Assembly: GCA_036971615.1 (NCBI GenBank)
Contig: JAYKKR010000019.1
Location: 434,001-498,000 of the forward strand
Source: Amyloporia xantha
Lineage: Eukaryota; Basidiomycota; Agaricomycetes; Polyporales; Adustoporiaceae
Reading direction: 5' to 3'
DNA: 64,000 nucleotides
Shown: positions 33,645 through 44,659 of the stretch, piece by piece
Layout: each line of letters starts with the position of its first letter
How positions within the stretch are numbered: the stretch's first letter is position 1
The notes under the pieces: model-generated
Told to the model about the DNA's origin: nothing
Seen by the model: the letters and a program-made list of their open reading frames with translations, nothing else
The model's database searches: none
Program-made: the position numbers and the translations under genes

Positions 33645-35665
33645 TCAGTTCGTAATAGTGTCTTCCAGTAACGTTCTCTTTCCGATCCTGACGCTTCCTT
33701 GGAAGGGTAGACCAGTAAGTTCCATCTCTCCGTCTCGACCGTTCTCAAATGGCAGTCCGTGGACGCGTACAGCTACTGCAGCGACACCTTGAACACCTGC
33801 CACGGCACCTTGGGGACCAAAAATGACCTACGAAAACCAGTGATCAACACCTATTATCACCAGATATTCACATCCATTCACATCCCTTCAAGACATACCT
33901 TCGACACGAAGTTGCTGAACTCGCGTTCCCGTCCAGGGAGCACTTCCAATGGCACGTCCACGATATTCGCCGACACCGCCACGGCCGATCCCTCTCCTTC
34001 CCCGCTCTCCACAGGTTCACTCGCCGACGCGAGCCAGTCCTCTGGCCTGATGTGGGCAAACGCACGCTCAGGGAGCGGGTCGGGCAAGGACGGCGCAGGA
34101 GGGACATTGCGATCGTCATCATTCACGGGGTAGTTCAGGATACGGAAGTCCGTCTTGAGCGCTGGATGAAACTCCTCGGGGACGGGACCATCATAGACAA
34201 TTACGTCTGGGAAGACCCGCACGACATCGACGCCAACCTCGATCCCTCGCGGGAGGACGACACGAGCAAGAACTGTCCCGCTGGCTACCATGCCCGCGCC
34301 GACAGGCTTGATCTTCATGTCTCGGATCGTCACGTTGCGGAGGATGGTGGGCTTTGGGCGAGGAGCAGGGAATTTGGCAGGAACAGTGAGTCCGGGGAAA
34401 AGAGGTGTAGACAGGATAATGTCCGAGTCGCGCGCGGAAACATAGTTGCCCAGGAATGCAGAGACGGTACCGGAAACGTTGCGTGGAAGAGGAAGAACAG
34501 TGCCCGTAATGTGGAACGTTATATTCGGGTGTGTAAGCGTGAATGGCTGAGTAGTCACGTTGGCGATTTGCACGTCGGAGGAGCCATTAACGGCGGGTAA
34601 CGTGATAGTGAAGGGCATTGGCGGGGACGTGAAATTGAAGGTGGTCGGAGCAGGGTCAACGACAGTAGCGTGCGCAGTTATGGAGAGCGTATCGTTTTCA
34701 GATGTGATCAGAAAAGACTGAAGGTTGACGAGGTCGGAGAAATTTGGTAACGGGCTGTTGTGCCCAGGTAATGGAAGCCCTGGCAGGCGGGGAACTACCT
34801 CACGTCACTTCGAGAAGAGGAGAGGCAAGATGAGAGACGACACACTGGTTATGTGTATTTTGGTATGGATGTCGGAGTGCATCACCTTCAGCTGCCGGCG
34901 CCAGCTGCTCTCGTCCAGCCCGCCCCCTTGAACGATGGCCAGGGCAACCACCGCCTGCACCTCGATCCTACCTTCGCGCCAGCTATCACGCACGAAGCGC
35001 TTGAGCGTAGCCATGTCCTTGGTAGGGCGCAGAAGGATAGGAATCTCCACAGGAGTGAGCCAGGTCGTGTCCGGTGGTGGATTTGCGGTCAGAGGCAGTT
35101 CCAATGGAGGTAGGGTGATAGTGGTCAGCGCATGAGATGGGTCGTTCTGAGGAGTAATCTCAATTGTGGTGAGGTTGACAGACACCCTATCTAGCCGTCG
35201 GATACCCCAACGACCTAACGATTTCCAGACATCCTGGAGGATGTTATCCCCTACAGCTGTGTTGACTCCCGCTACTTCTCCTGCATCGAGTCCTATTCTC
35301 CCGCGTACCAACAGCCATACTCCGCCGTCTCCAGTGGAATTGAGGACGTCCACGCCGTCCGGGCCTCTTAATACAAGGGCATGCTGCAGAATTTGATCTG
35401 GTGAGGCACTCACTGCGCGTGAGCGATAGGAATATACAATCAGAACGATGAAAATGAAAGCCAGAACGCAGAAAGACAGTGAAATTAGGAAGACAGAGAC
35501 TAGTCTTGAGTATAGTCGACGAGGGATAGTTTCTGGCTCATTTCGTGAAGTATATGAACCACTGGCAGAGCCAAGTAGCGGCGTGTCCTCCGTAGGCTCT
35601 GGAGAGCGAGCTCTTGCTTTTCCTTTGTCAATGCGTCGCTCAACGTCGGCCATGTCAGAGTTCAT
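33645..35665 (-). CDS. Tag1-like single-pass vacuolar membrane protein
   Basis: Start ATG at 35665 (MNSDMADVERRIDKGKARAR), stop 33645-33647. A cytosolic N-terminus with the acidic dileucine-type motif EDTPLLG precedes one transmembrane helix (LVSVFLISLSFCVLAFIFIV). The long remainder is probably lumenal. It has many N-glycosylation sequons (for example NSTG, NLTT, NVTT, NVSG) and repeated beta-rich modules with VRGRIGLDAGEVAGVN, PFTLTHPNITFHITGT and LRNVTIRDMKIKP. It ends GSVRIGKRTLLEDTITN. This architecture matches fungal proteins related to yeast Tag1 (YLR173W, termination of autophagy), which carry LEA2/Ig-like repeats. The assignment is from memory of family layout, not a search. Introns were seen near 34600-34850 and 33815-33880. 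It is convergent with the GH5 gene and divergent from the dioxygenase at 36098. Confidence 0.6.
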
Positions 35666-36097
35666 CGTTGTAGTCGTTGGCAGCAAACTTGAGCCAGAGC
35701 CTGCTGGACTAGGCTGGTCTATGGAGCAGCGTAGGCTATTGGAAATTTCAAAACAACGTTATGGACCCTAACCCTTAGTTTGCTTATTTAGCTATTTAAC
35801 TCAAAGACAACGGCTTACCGGTTATTCATCATATAATTCCTGTACTGTACCTGCACGACGAATATCCATCCGGCTCAAAGGCAGACTCAACTATTTATGT
35901 TGCTATAAGATCTCCCTAACCAAGTTCTACGATACTAGCTCGACAGGATTACGAGTCAAGGATACCGATTTTGCTCTACCTTGGAAGAGTGCCCAGCTTT
36001 CGCGGTCCGGAGACCTCGCGAAGCGTGAGGTATGCTAATTCACAGCTCCTGACCCCCTCTTCCTGCATTCCGACTCGCAGTCGAAGGAATCTTCGTC
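35666..36097. promoter_or_regulatory. Shared divergent promoter region
   Basis: 432 bases between the start codons of the Tag1-like gene (minus) and the butyrobetaine-dioxygenase-like gene (plus). No specific site was recognised. Confidence 0.4.
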
Positions 36098-37384
36098 ATG
36101 AGTTTCGTTAGGAATCTAGTATCGCTCCCAAAACTACTGCGACGACGAGCATTCTCAACCGTTGCCCCCGGCTCTACGCTCCCAGCCCTGTCGTACAACG
36201 GTCTATCTTTGCCATACAGATGGCTGCGCGATGCATGCCAGTGCCCGAGCTGCGTACATCCATCCACCCGTCAGAAATTGCACCGAACCTCTGACGTTCC
36301 TGCGGACATCCGACCTACGGCGGATGGGGTCAAATATCTCGATGGTGGAGTACGTATCACCTGGTCCTCTGGACACGAGTCGCACTATTCCAAGGATTAT
36401 CTGGACTTGTACGGCTCGCCTGAAAGGCTGTCCGCTTTTCACAAGGATGTGGACGTAAAGCATTGGAACGTCGACGACCTCCGATCCTCGAACGATCTAT
36501 TTCTGCCTTACAGCAACATCAGGACTCCATCAGGACTCCTCAACGCGATCACTCAGTTAACGCGGTATGGCCTCCTATTCGTGACCGACGTACCTAACCA
36601 TAAGACATCGAATGAAGAGTGCGAGCTGCGTGCATTGGCCGAGCGGTTCGGTGAGATACGTGAAACATTTTACGGACAGACGTGGGACGTCAAGAACGTG
36701 CGGAACAGCAAGAATATCGCCTACACCAACGTCCATCTCGATCTACATATGGACCTGCTGTGCGTTCTTCACTCCAAGGTCACGTCCTCGTCGTATTGAC
36801 AAGAATCCAGGTACTTCCAGCATCCACCGCGCTTCCAGATCCTCCACTGCCTACGCAACCGTGTAGCGGGAGGAACGTCCCTTTTTGTCGATGCGTTCCA
36901 CGCAGCTTCTACACTGCGGTCGACAGACCCGTCTGCCTTCCAGACGCTCGTCGATACCCCCGTGGCCTTCCACTACATCAACGACGGCCATCATCTGCAC
37001 CACACTCACCCCACCATTGAACTCGCGCCTCCCTCTCCAGATGCCCCCGTAGACATTCCACGAGCGATCGCCCACATCAACTACTCTCCTCCGTTCCAGG
37101 CGCCCTTGCCGCTGTCTGCCCCACCGTCATTCTACCCCGCTCTCGAACGCTTTGTTTCCCTCCTGGAAGATCCTGCTGCTCGATTTGATTACACCCTGCG
37201 TGAAGGGGACGCAGTGCTGTTCGACAATCGCCGCGTGTTACACGCACGGACGGCGTTTACTGAGCTCGCAGAAACGCGTGCGAACACAGATGATGCTCGA
37301 GATGACACCAATCGTTGGTTGAAGGGGTGCTACCTGGAGGCAGATGCTGTTTTGGACCGCGGGCGGGTTTTGAGACAGCTATAA
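36098..37384 (+). CDS. Gamma-butyrobetaine/trimethyllysine dioxygenase-like enzyme
   Basis: 2-oxoglutarate/Fe(II) oxygenase of the TauD fold; the family makes carnitine by hydroxylating gamma-butyrobetaine or trimethyllysine. Exons 36098-36759 and 36811-37384 join in phase 2 to give 411 residues. The leader MSFVRNLVSLPKLLRRRAFS looks mitochondrial. The N-terminal zinc domain has RDACQCPSCVHPSTRQKLHR (Cys-x-Cys-x2-Cys plus a later His). The catalytic core has the iron motif His-x-Asp in LHMDLLYFQHPPRFQILHCL, split by the single intron, then GGTSLFVDAFHAA, and the distal His/Arg in DAVLFDNRRVLHARTAF. It ends GRVLRQL. Substrate choice between butyrobetaine and trimethyllysine cannot be read from these motifs. 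It lies beside four unrelated-fold-subtype 2-oxoglutarate oxygenases but on the opposite strand. Confidence 0.85.
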
Positions 37385-37577
37385 GTCCTGGTACCTCTCT
37401 ATGCGGCACTACTCGTCCGCGCCGACCCTCAGGAGCTTGTACCAAGAAGGCCGGATTCGATTGCGAGGTGTATACATTGTTAAAGAAAGCGAATGTTGTT
37501 GTACATCTAACGTTGCTGCGTATATCGTACAGTGCCCCTGGTTCTCCGAATCTGTGCGAGACTACAGCCCAAGAGAT

Positions 37578-39179
37578 CTAGTTATAATGCTTCACGACGA
37601 CCTTCTCGATAATCTCTTCCTCAATGCCGTTGTCCTTCATCTCCAATTTGGTCACTCCGTACGCGCTCGTCCGGCTCTTCCGCCACTGCAACATCGTCGG
37701 CGCCTCCTCGTCAGGACACAGCCGCTTGATGCCGTGCTCCTGCAAGACCGGGCTCTCAGCGAAAGGCACCAACTTCACATCGTCGTTCGCCTTGGCAAAG
37801 TAGAACACGCCAACGCGAGCGTACCCACGCTGGTCGGCGGGCGGCTGGATGACACGGTGGATAGTCGCCTTGTAAAAGCCGCCGGAGAGGAACTCCATGA
37901 CATCTCCGGCGTTGATCACCTGCATATGGAAAACGACAGGCGTAAATCATCCAGATACCGGGAACTTGGGCGGACTGCGCACCAGAGCATTGTCTATATG
38001 CCGGATCCAGCGCCACTTGCCGTCTGGGGACAGGATCTGCAGTGCAGAGATTGGCTGGCTCCAGAGGATCGAGACGCTCCCGATGTCTAAATGGATAGGA
38101 AAGCGCTTTGAGCAAATGCGCCTCCGATATCAAATTGAGGGTATCTATACCTGTGTGGCCCTTCAACCAGACGTTCTGAGTTTTTTCCTCCTCGTCGACC
38201 GAGCGGGGGAAGCTAGCGTGTTCAGGTTGCTCCACAAGAACGTTTGTGCGAACGAGATATATGCAAGACGTACTATTTCATGAATCGCACTACATATGAA
38301 AAATCAGCCTTCTGGATGATAGTCTATGGAAAGTGCCAATGGTTTACCTGATGTCTCATTGTCATCGGTGAAACCATGCATGTTCACGAAAGTGTCTTCG
38401 GGCAGTCCCAGTCCGAGTGCCATCAGCCTGGGGCAATTGTCAGTGATTGACCGATCTACATGCTCGGCGAAAACTGTACCTCAGGACTTGGAAGAGGACC
38501 TCGAAGTGACAGAATCGATTGAAGGCATCAATTTCTTGCAGAAGAGGACGAAGCGCTTTCGGGTGCTCGTTTTGCATGACATCCCGGCTCACTGCAAGCC
38601 ATTGCATGATCAGTAGAATTTAAGAGAGAACGGGGTCGTACTGTTGTATTGCTCAATCTGGTCGTGGACGCCCGCATTGATGTGCTTTTAGACGAAACAG
38701 TCAGGCGTGAATGCTACACGACGGTGTATAGGCGAACCCAAAGCTGCCGGGGTTTGTATCCCAAATAGGCGCCAATAGTCTCGAAGTCGCTGGTGTATAT
38801 TTTCTTCTCATCGTCCATAACCTGAGAGAAAGGTGCATCCGCGATGTCGAACATTCTGTCGTTCTGCAGACTTAGAGTGAGCGTCCAGGCTTTCTTTCGC
38901 CGTGGAAGGACTTCAAACCTGTGCCTGGGTCAAGCCATGGTTGATCGCATAGAAAAAGCCCTGGCTGGACATAGCATCGCGCATCTGGATGGCCAGTTCT
39001 GCACGCCCTTCAGGAGTATGTGCATTCGCAAGGTCGATGATCGCGAGATCTGCCCATTCCACTGTGGCACGGTGTAGGTTAGTCGATGATTGTTCCGGGT
39101 ACAGTATCAGCTTACAGTTCTCCTTGGTTGTTGGAGGTCGCTCGAAATGGGGAATAGAGTGCAACACGGTACTCGGCAT
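37578..39179 (-). CDS. 2-oxoglutarate/Fe(II) oxygenase, array copy A
   Basis: Isopenicillin-N-synthase-like oxygenase. Start ATG at 39179 (MPSTVLHSIPHFERPPTTKE). The N-terminal block is EWADLAIIDLANAHTPEGRA, then SSQGFFYAINHGLTQAQ, the substrate-entry region typical of the DIOX_N domain. The catalytic domain has WLKGHTDIGSVSILWSQP. The Asp codon of His-Thr-Asp is split by a phase-1 intron near 38085-38151. Then RWIRHIDNALV, INAGDVMEFLSGGFYKATIHRV (distal iron His) and RVGVFYFA (2-oxoglutarate Arg). It ends VVVKHYN. At least six short introns. Expected mature length is about 340 residues, normal for the family. Substrate unknown. First of four head-to-tail copies; the promoter is the gap 39180-39883. 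Confidence 0.85.
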
Positions 39180-39883
39180 GTCGACGTAGAACTGAACAAA
39201 GATGAGAGGTATGAGGGAATGTATCCTGGCTGTCTGCACTCGCCCGCCAAGTCTTCATTATATAGTGAATATGCAGAAGCATGTCGTTCTGATAGGGAGG
39301 AGCATCCCGAAAGCTGGTCAGCAGGCCGGTATCACGTACATAATTTGGCCGAGCGAGAATGGAAAAGAATTCGGATGAGCCATCTCGATATCTTCTCAAT
39401 TATCCCGTATCATGTAAAGCGAATTGAGTTCGATCAGTGAAAAGATGAGCAGTAAGATGGCGGCTATACACACCAGATTGTAGCAGTCCCGACGAGCATA
39501 TTGAGAGGCCATGCTACTCGATCTATGACATAATAAATTACATCGACAGTTGGATGTCTTGGTATCCATAAAAAGCCAATCCCATTGACACTCGCGACGG
39601 TCTCGGTCCCGCAGCGGCTCAACCGCAGTCTTAAGGATGCTTCGAAGAAAACAAGGATGCAGTAGTTGATCTTCGGTGGCAGTACCAGATAGAACTCATG
39701 TCTGTTCGACGAAGGTAAAGGGCGGCCTTTGAGAGGAGAGACATACCTTCTAGGCATATGCTATACCTTATCACGGAGCACAATCAGATGTTCAACTCTC
39801 TACTGATAGGCACTCCGATTGCTGGTAAGCGAGACATTGTTACGTCCTCACGTCCTGGCAGACCCCCCTTTCCCAAGACAAAC
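39180..39883. other. Spacer between oxygenase copies A and B
   Basis: About 700 bases with short open frames but no recognisable coding signal. It should contain the promoter of copy A and the 3' end of copy B. Confidence 0.45.
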
Positions 39884-41492
39884 CTAGTTGTAGTGCTTCA
39901 CCACTACCCCGTTGATAAGCTCCTCCTCCACGCCGTCCTCTCGCTTGTTCAGCTCCGTCTGTCCATATGCGCTCGTTCTGCCTCTTCGCCACATCTCCAT
40001 CGTGGGGGCATCAGCGTCGTCGCACCGTCTCTTGATACCATGCTTTTGGAGCACTTGGCTTTCTGCATAAGGCACGAGCTTGACTAGGTCGTCTGGCATA
40101 GCGAAGTAGAAAACGCCAAGGCGCGTGTACCCACGCTGGTCTTCAGGCGGCTGCACCACACGGTGAATCGTCGCCTTGTAGAAACCACCCGAGAGAAACT
40201 CCATCGCATCGCCAGCATTGATAACCTGAACAAAGGGTCATGAGAGTCAGATTCGGTCACAGAGCGCACAAGATAGTAGGCGGAAACATGCAAGGGCATT
40301 ATCGATGTGTTTGATCCATCGCCAGTTTCCATCCGGGGAGAGAATCTGCAAAGCAGCAACAGGCTGGCTCCAAAGGACCGTAATGCTTCCGAAGTCTGTT
40401 TGTGTTCTTAGAATACGCATAGCTTCAATGAGGTAAGTTTAGTACCGGTGTGACCCTTCAGCCAGACATTTTTCGTCTTCGTCTCTTCTTCTTCCGATCT
40501 AGGGTAGCTGCACGCGTCGTCGGTCAATGGAGGGCTCGCCGACAGCTCAAGAAGTCTCGTTCTCAATTAACTTACTATTTCATAAATCGAACTAAGCGTC
40601 GGCGTCAGATGCATTTCAGCGCTTCAGCCCTGTTCACCTGAGCTTACGTACCATACGTTTCACCCACGGCATGATAGCCATGGCTATTAACAAACGTCTC
40701 CTCCGGAAGCTCCATGCCCAATGCGAGAAGCCTATTAGACACAGGAATCAATGGCGTGGAATATCATGTATGATATGTGTAGTACCGAAGGATGGGGTGA
40801 AGTACATTCAAGTGGTTGAAACGCGCAAACGCTTCAATCTCGGGTAGAAGTGGACGCAATGCTTTCGGGTGCTGCTTCTTCGTGACGTCTCTATTGACTG
40901 ATGAACGGAGGTTGTGCATTAGAACGTAAACCATTTTTAGATAAACGTACTATTGTAATGTTCTACCTGATCGTGGACACCGGCGTCGATGTGCTGCACC
41001 GCGAGTACAGATAAGATGGAGAATCTTTCCAAGAGAAGTCTACAATACCCAATACTGGCGCAGTTTGTAGCCTTGATAAGAGCCAGTCGCCTTGATGTTT
41101 CCAGCGTAAGAGCGTTTTTCCTCATCCGAAACTATTGCGAACGGGACATCTGCAACGTTGAATATACGATCGGTCTACAACATAAGTTCCTACATCGGCG
41201 AACTGAATCGCTGGACAATTATACTCACCTGAGGCTGCGTATATCCGTGATTGATCACGTAGAAGAACCCTTTCACCGTCATGGCATCGCGGACTTGTAG
41301 AGCGAGCTCTGCGCGACCTTCAGGGCTGTGCACCTTAGAGAGATCGACAACAGTAAGATCTGCATAATCCACTGATGCGACGCTCCAAGATCAACAAGAT
41401 GCCACCTGTAGAAGGTCTCAAAACGTACGGCTCTCCTTCGTCGGGGGCGCAGGGGTGTAGTGGGGGACTGCTGGTTGAGTGGTGCTGGGCAT
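39884..41492 (-). CDS. 2-oxoglutarate/Fe(II) oxygenase, array copy B
   Basis: Start ATG at 41492 (MPSTTQPAVPHYTPAPPTKE). Same order of blocks as copy A: DYADLTVVDLSKVHSPEGRA, KGFFYVINHGYTQPQ, WLKGHTDFGSITVLWSQP with the iron-ligand Asp codon split by an intron (near 40397-40445), RWIKHIDNALA, INAGDAMEFLSGGFYKATIHRVV and RLGVFYFAMPDD. It ends GVVVKHYN. All three iron ligands and the 2-oxoglutarate Arg are present, so the enzyme should be active. It is closer to copy D than to A and C in places: both have DAMEFLSGG where A and C have DVMEFLSGG, and both continue HRVVQPPEDQRG or HRVVQPPQDQRG. Substrate unknown. Confidence 0.85.
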
Positions 41493-42414
41493 TGCGAAGG
41501 TCAAGAGACAGATGGAATAAAGAAGCTATAAATTGCAGGGGAGGAACCTTATGCACGTATCTTGTGCGTCATGCGCAAGCACGCAATCCACGACAGAGTC
41601 GGCGCAAGAAGACAAGAGGGTAAGCAAAACATGCGTGTTCCAATAGTATTTAGATCGTCTCTCAAGTAAGACATCTTCGCTAGCCAATCCTATGGCCAGA
41701 GCAATAGGACAAGGACGGGATGTACGCAGCCACGACTACAAGTCAGTCCGAGTTGTGAGCGCTTTGAGTCCCCACGAAAGCTAATAGGACTAGATCCATA
41801 TTCACATTCGTACTGAGCGAGTGACGTCCCTTGGGAATATTCCTGACGGTAAAGCATACTGGGCGGAGGCTATACTGGGAGACAAATCTCACGTAGAGTC
41901 CGGTCGCTACCTGGTCACATCCATTCTTTGATAAGTGCAATCGGTTTCGAGTCTCCTAGGCTCTTACCTCTATATACTATGCTTGAGCAATACTAAAAGC
42001 CTGATCTGCTGCGATGGGGCAGAAGGAGAGTCGAAGAACTGACTCAAGAGTGCATCGAGTCCGTTTGAAATGCATGCGCAACTTGAAGCAAGATGTTCCG
42101 TGGCCTTTCTCTTTCATTTGAGCTTCGACATGTTTCGCATCTCCTATGCAGATTCTTGTCTCTATGCAGTTTCAGAAGTTGTATTTTGCGTGCTCAAGGT
42201 GCAAGGAGGAAAGAAAGATGCACATAGTTAACGTTGTTAACTGCGGTCATAGACGCTGATTTGATCATGAAGCGCCGATCAATCGAAATATCAACGGCGT
42301 CTATGTTGTCCAACCTATCTTTCAACTTATCTCGTACGCCGCTCAGTTCAGATCGTACCTATGAAGCAATGTTCGGATGAATTCAAGGAGTTCAATGATT
42401 GGGAATATTCAAAA
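41493..42414. other. Spacer between oxygenase copies B and C
   Basis: About 920 bases, AT-richer than the genes, with no recognisable gene. It should hold the promoter of copy B. Confidence 0.45.
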
Positions 42415-44009
42415 CTAATTGTAATGCTTCACAATCACGCCCTTTATGACCTCTTCTTCTATGCCATTCTCTTTCATTTCGAGCTGTGTCAACCCATACG
42501 CACTCGCTCGTCCCTTCCTCCACTCTTCCATCGTCGGGGCGTCAGCATCCTCACACCGCCGCTTAATGCCATGCTTCTGGAGAACAGGGCTATCGGCAAA
42601 GGGAACAAGCTTCACGTTGTCATTAGACTTTGCGAAGTAGAAGACGCCGACGCGAGGGTAGCCGCGCTGATCTGCCGGAGGCTGAGTGACTCGGTGTATA
42701 GTCGCCTTGTAAAAGCCACCGGAAAGGAATTCCATGACATCGCCAGCGTTGATCACCTGTGGGGGCCGGTCACGATTTATATTAGTGCGATGTGAGACAG
42801 TGCAGCAGTCGTGCATACCAGTGCATTGTCTATGTGCCGAATCCAGCGCCATTTTCCGTCGGCAGAGAGGATTTGTAGCGCGGAGATAGGCTGACTCCAT
42901 AAGATGGAAACGCTGCCAGTATCTGCAAAGAGGTAATTAGTTCATCTTTGGGACGCTGCAGCCATGATAGAGGTCGAAAGTCACCCGTATGACCCTTGAG
43001 CCAGACCTCCTGAGTCTTGGTCTCTTCCTCTTCCGTGCGAGGGTAGCTAGGCGAAGATTGGGTCAGGTCTCGATGATACACGTGGCTTCTCTGAAAACTC
43101 ACTACTTCATGAAACGCACTTGTAGATAGCGTCATGAGATCGCACTTGTATCAACTGAAATGATGCTCACCGGCACTTTTATTGTTTCCTGAGAAACCAT
43201 GCATGTCGATAAATGTCTCCTCAGGAAGTTCGAGGCCGAGTGCAAGAAGTCTAAGATTCCAAATGAGTCCAGGTCAATCAGGTTGAGACATATATTTACC
43301 TCAGGAGTGGGTTAAGGACTTCGAAGTGGCAAAAGCGACAAAACGCATCGATTTCCGGGAGGAGCGGCCGAATCGCCTCTGGGTGCTGATCTTTCCTCAC
43401 ATCCCGGTCCACTATAGGGGACAAATCAACATAGCACAGGACTGCTCAAGCGGAGAATTACTGTTATACTGCTCGATTTGGTCGCGTACGCCCCCTTTGA
43501 TATGCTTTAAGCTCGGTCAGCTGGTTATCTTTGAAGAAGGTCTGGAACCCAAACCCAGCTCTGTCGGGCCTTGTATCCTCGATACATGCCTGTAGTCTCG
43601 AAGTCGCCTGTATACTCCCTTTTTTCGTCTTCTGACACAGACGAGAAGGGAACATCGGCGATGTCGAATATACGGTCGTTCTGGGAGACGAGCAAATCAG
43701 CGCAAGCTGCCATGATTGCGAAAAGTCACTCCGTACTTGAGGTTGTGTCAATCCGTGATTGATGACATAGAAAAACCCCTGATTGGACATGGCATCGTGA
43801 ACTTGAGCAGCGAGTTTCATACGGCCCTCGAGAGTGGTGGCATCGGCAAGGTCAACAATGGCCAGATCCGCGTAATCCACTGCACGGCCGTAGACATATT
43901 CATTTACACATGAGTAGGACAACCCGACGGCTTGCATGGACTCACGATTCTCCTTGGTCGTTGGGAGACGGTTGAGGTGAGGAACAGGGGGTAAAGTGAC
44001 GGCAGGCAT
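42415..44009 (-). CDS. 2-oxoglutarate/Fe(II) oxygenase, array copy C
   Basis: Start ATG at 44009 (MPAVTLPPVPHLNRLPTTKE). Blocks: DYADLAIVDLADATTLEGRM, SNQGFFYVINHGLTQPQ, FDIADVPFSSVSEDEKREY, then WLKGHTDTGSVSILWSQP with the Asp codon split by an intron (near 42924-42986), RWIRHIDNAL, INAGDVMEFLSGGFYKATIHRV and RVGVFYFAKSND. It ends GVIVKHYN. It resembles copy A most closely (KATIHRVTQPPADQRGY against KATIHRVIQPPADQRGY). Iron and co-substrate residues are intact. No signal peptide, so a cytosolic enzyme is likely. Substrate unknown. Confidence 0.85.
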
Positions 44010-44659
44010 ACTTGCTGCAAACAGAAAGAGTTTCAGGAGCGGTCCAGACAACAGCTGCCTTCAACTGCAGTTCATCGCTTGTCGACCCGTCATTTATACA
44101 GATTCTGCTTTGCATATTTCTGATTTCACCTTCTTGGAATTGGAGCAGTGGAGACGCAAGACCTCGTAGCCGAGGTCATCTGGCCGATGTCTCTATATGC
44201 TTTGAATGCTAGAAGGAGCAAGGGTGCTCATTTAAAACACATTCTGGGGTATAAAATAACATCAGTGGCATCAGCGATGTATCAACTCCATGACAGAACA
44301 ACCACCGCACCATCGAGTCTCTTGATTTGAAAACCCGCTCTTCAAGCTTGCATACTGGATATATTGATTCATTCGATCGACTTACAGAGACTCGGCGATG
44401 CATTCATATCATCACCAGACCACAATTATGGTGACACCAAGTTGGCTCCTAGAAGCTCGGCACCTTTCGGGAGTAATGCAATAGATAGAAGAATTCTGGT
44501 AGAGTTCTTAAAAGTAAAGCTTGAAGGCTGAAGCCATCTTCATTGCGGGAGGATATGTGTTAAACCCAATGCGCAAGTACAAGTTGCCACGCTGATAAGC
44601 ATTCAGATAGCTCATGGACGACACTTTACCTTACGGAAGAAATATGATCCAGCATGAGT
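44010..44659. other. Spacer between oxygenase copies C and D
   Basis: 650 bases with no recognisable gene. It should hold the promoter of copy C. Confidence 0.45.
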
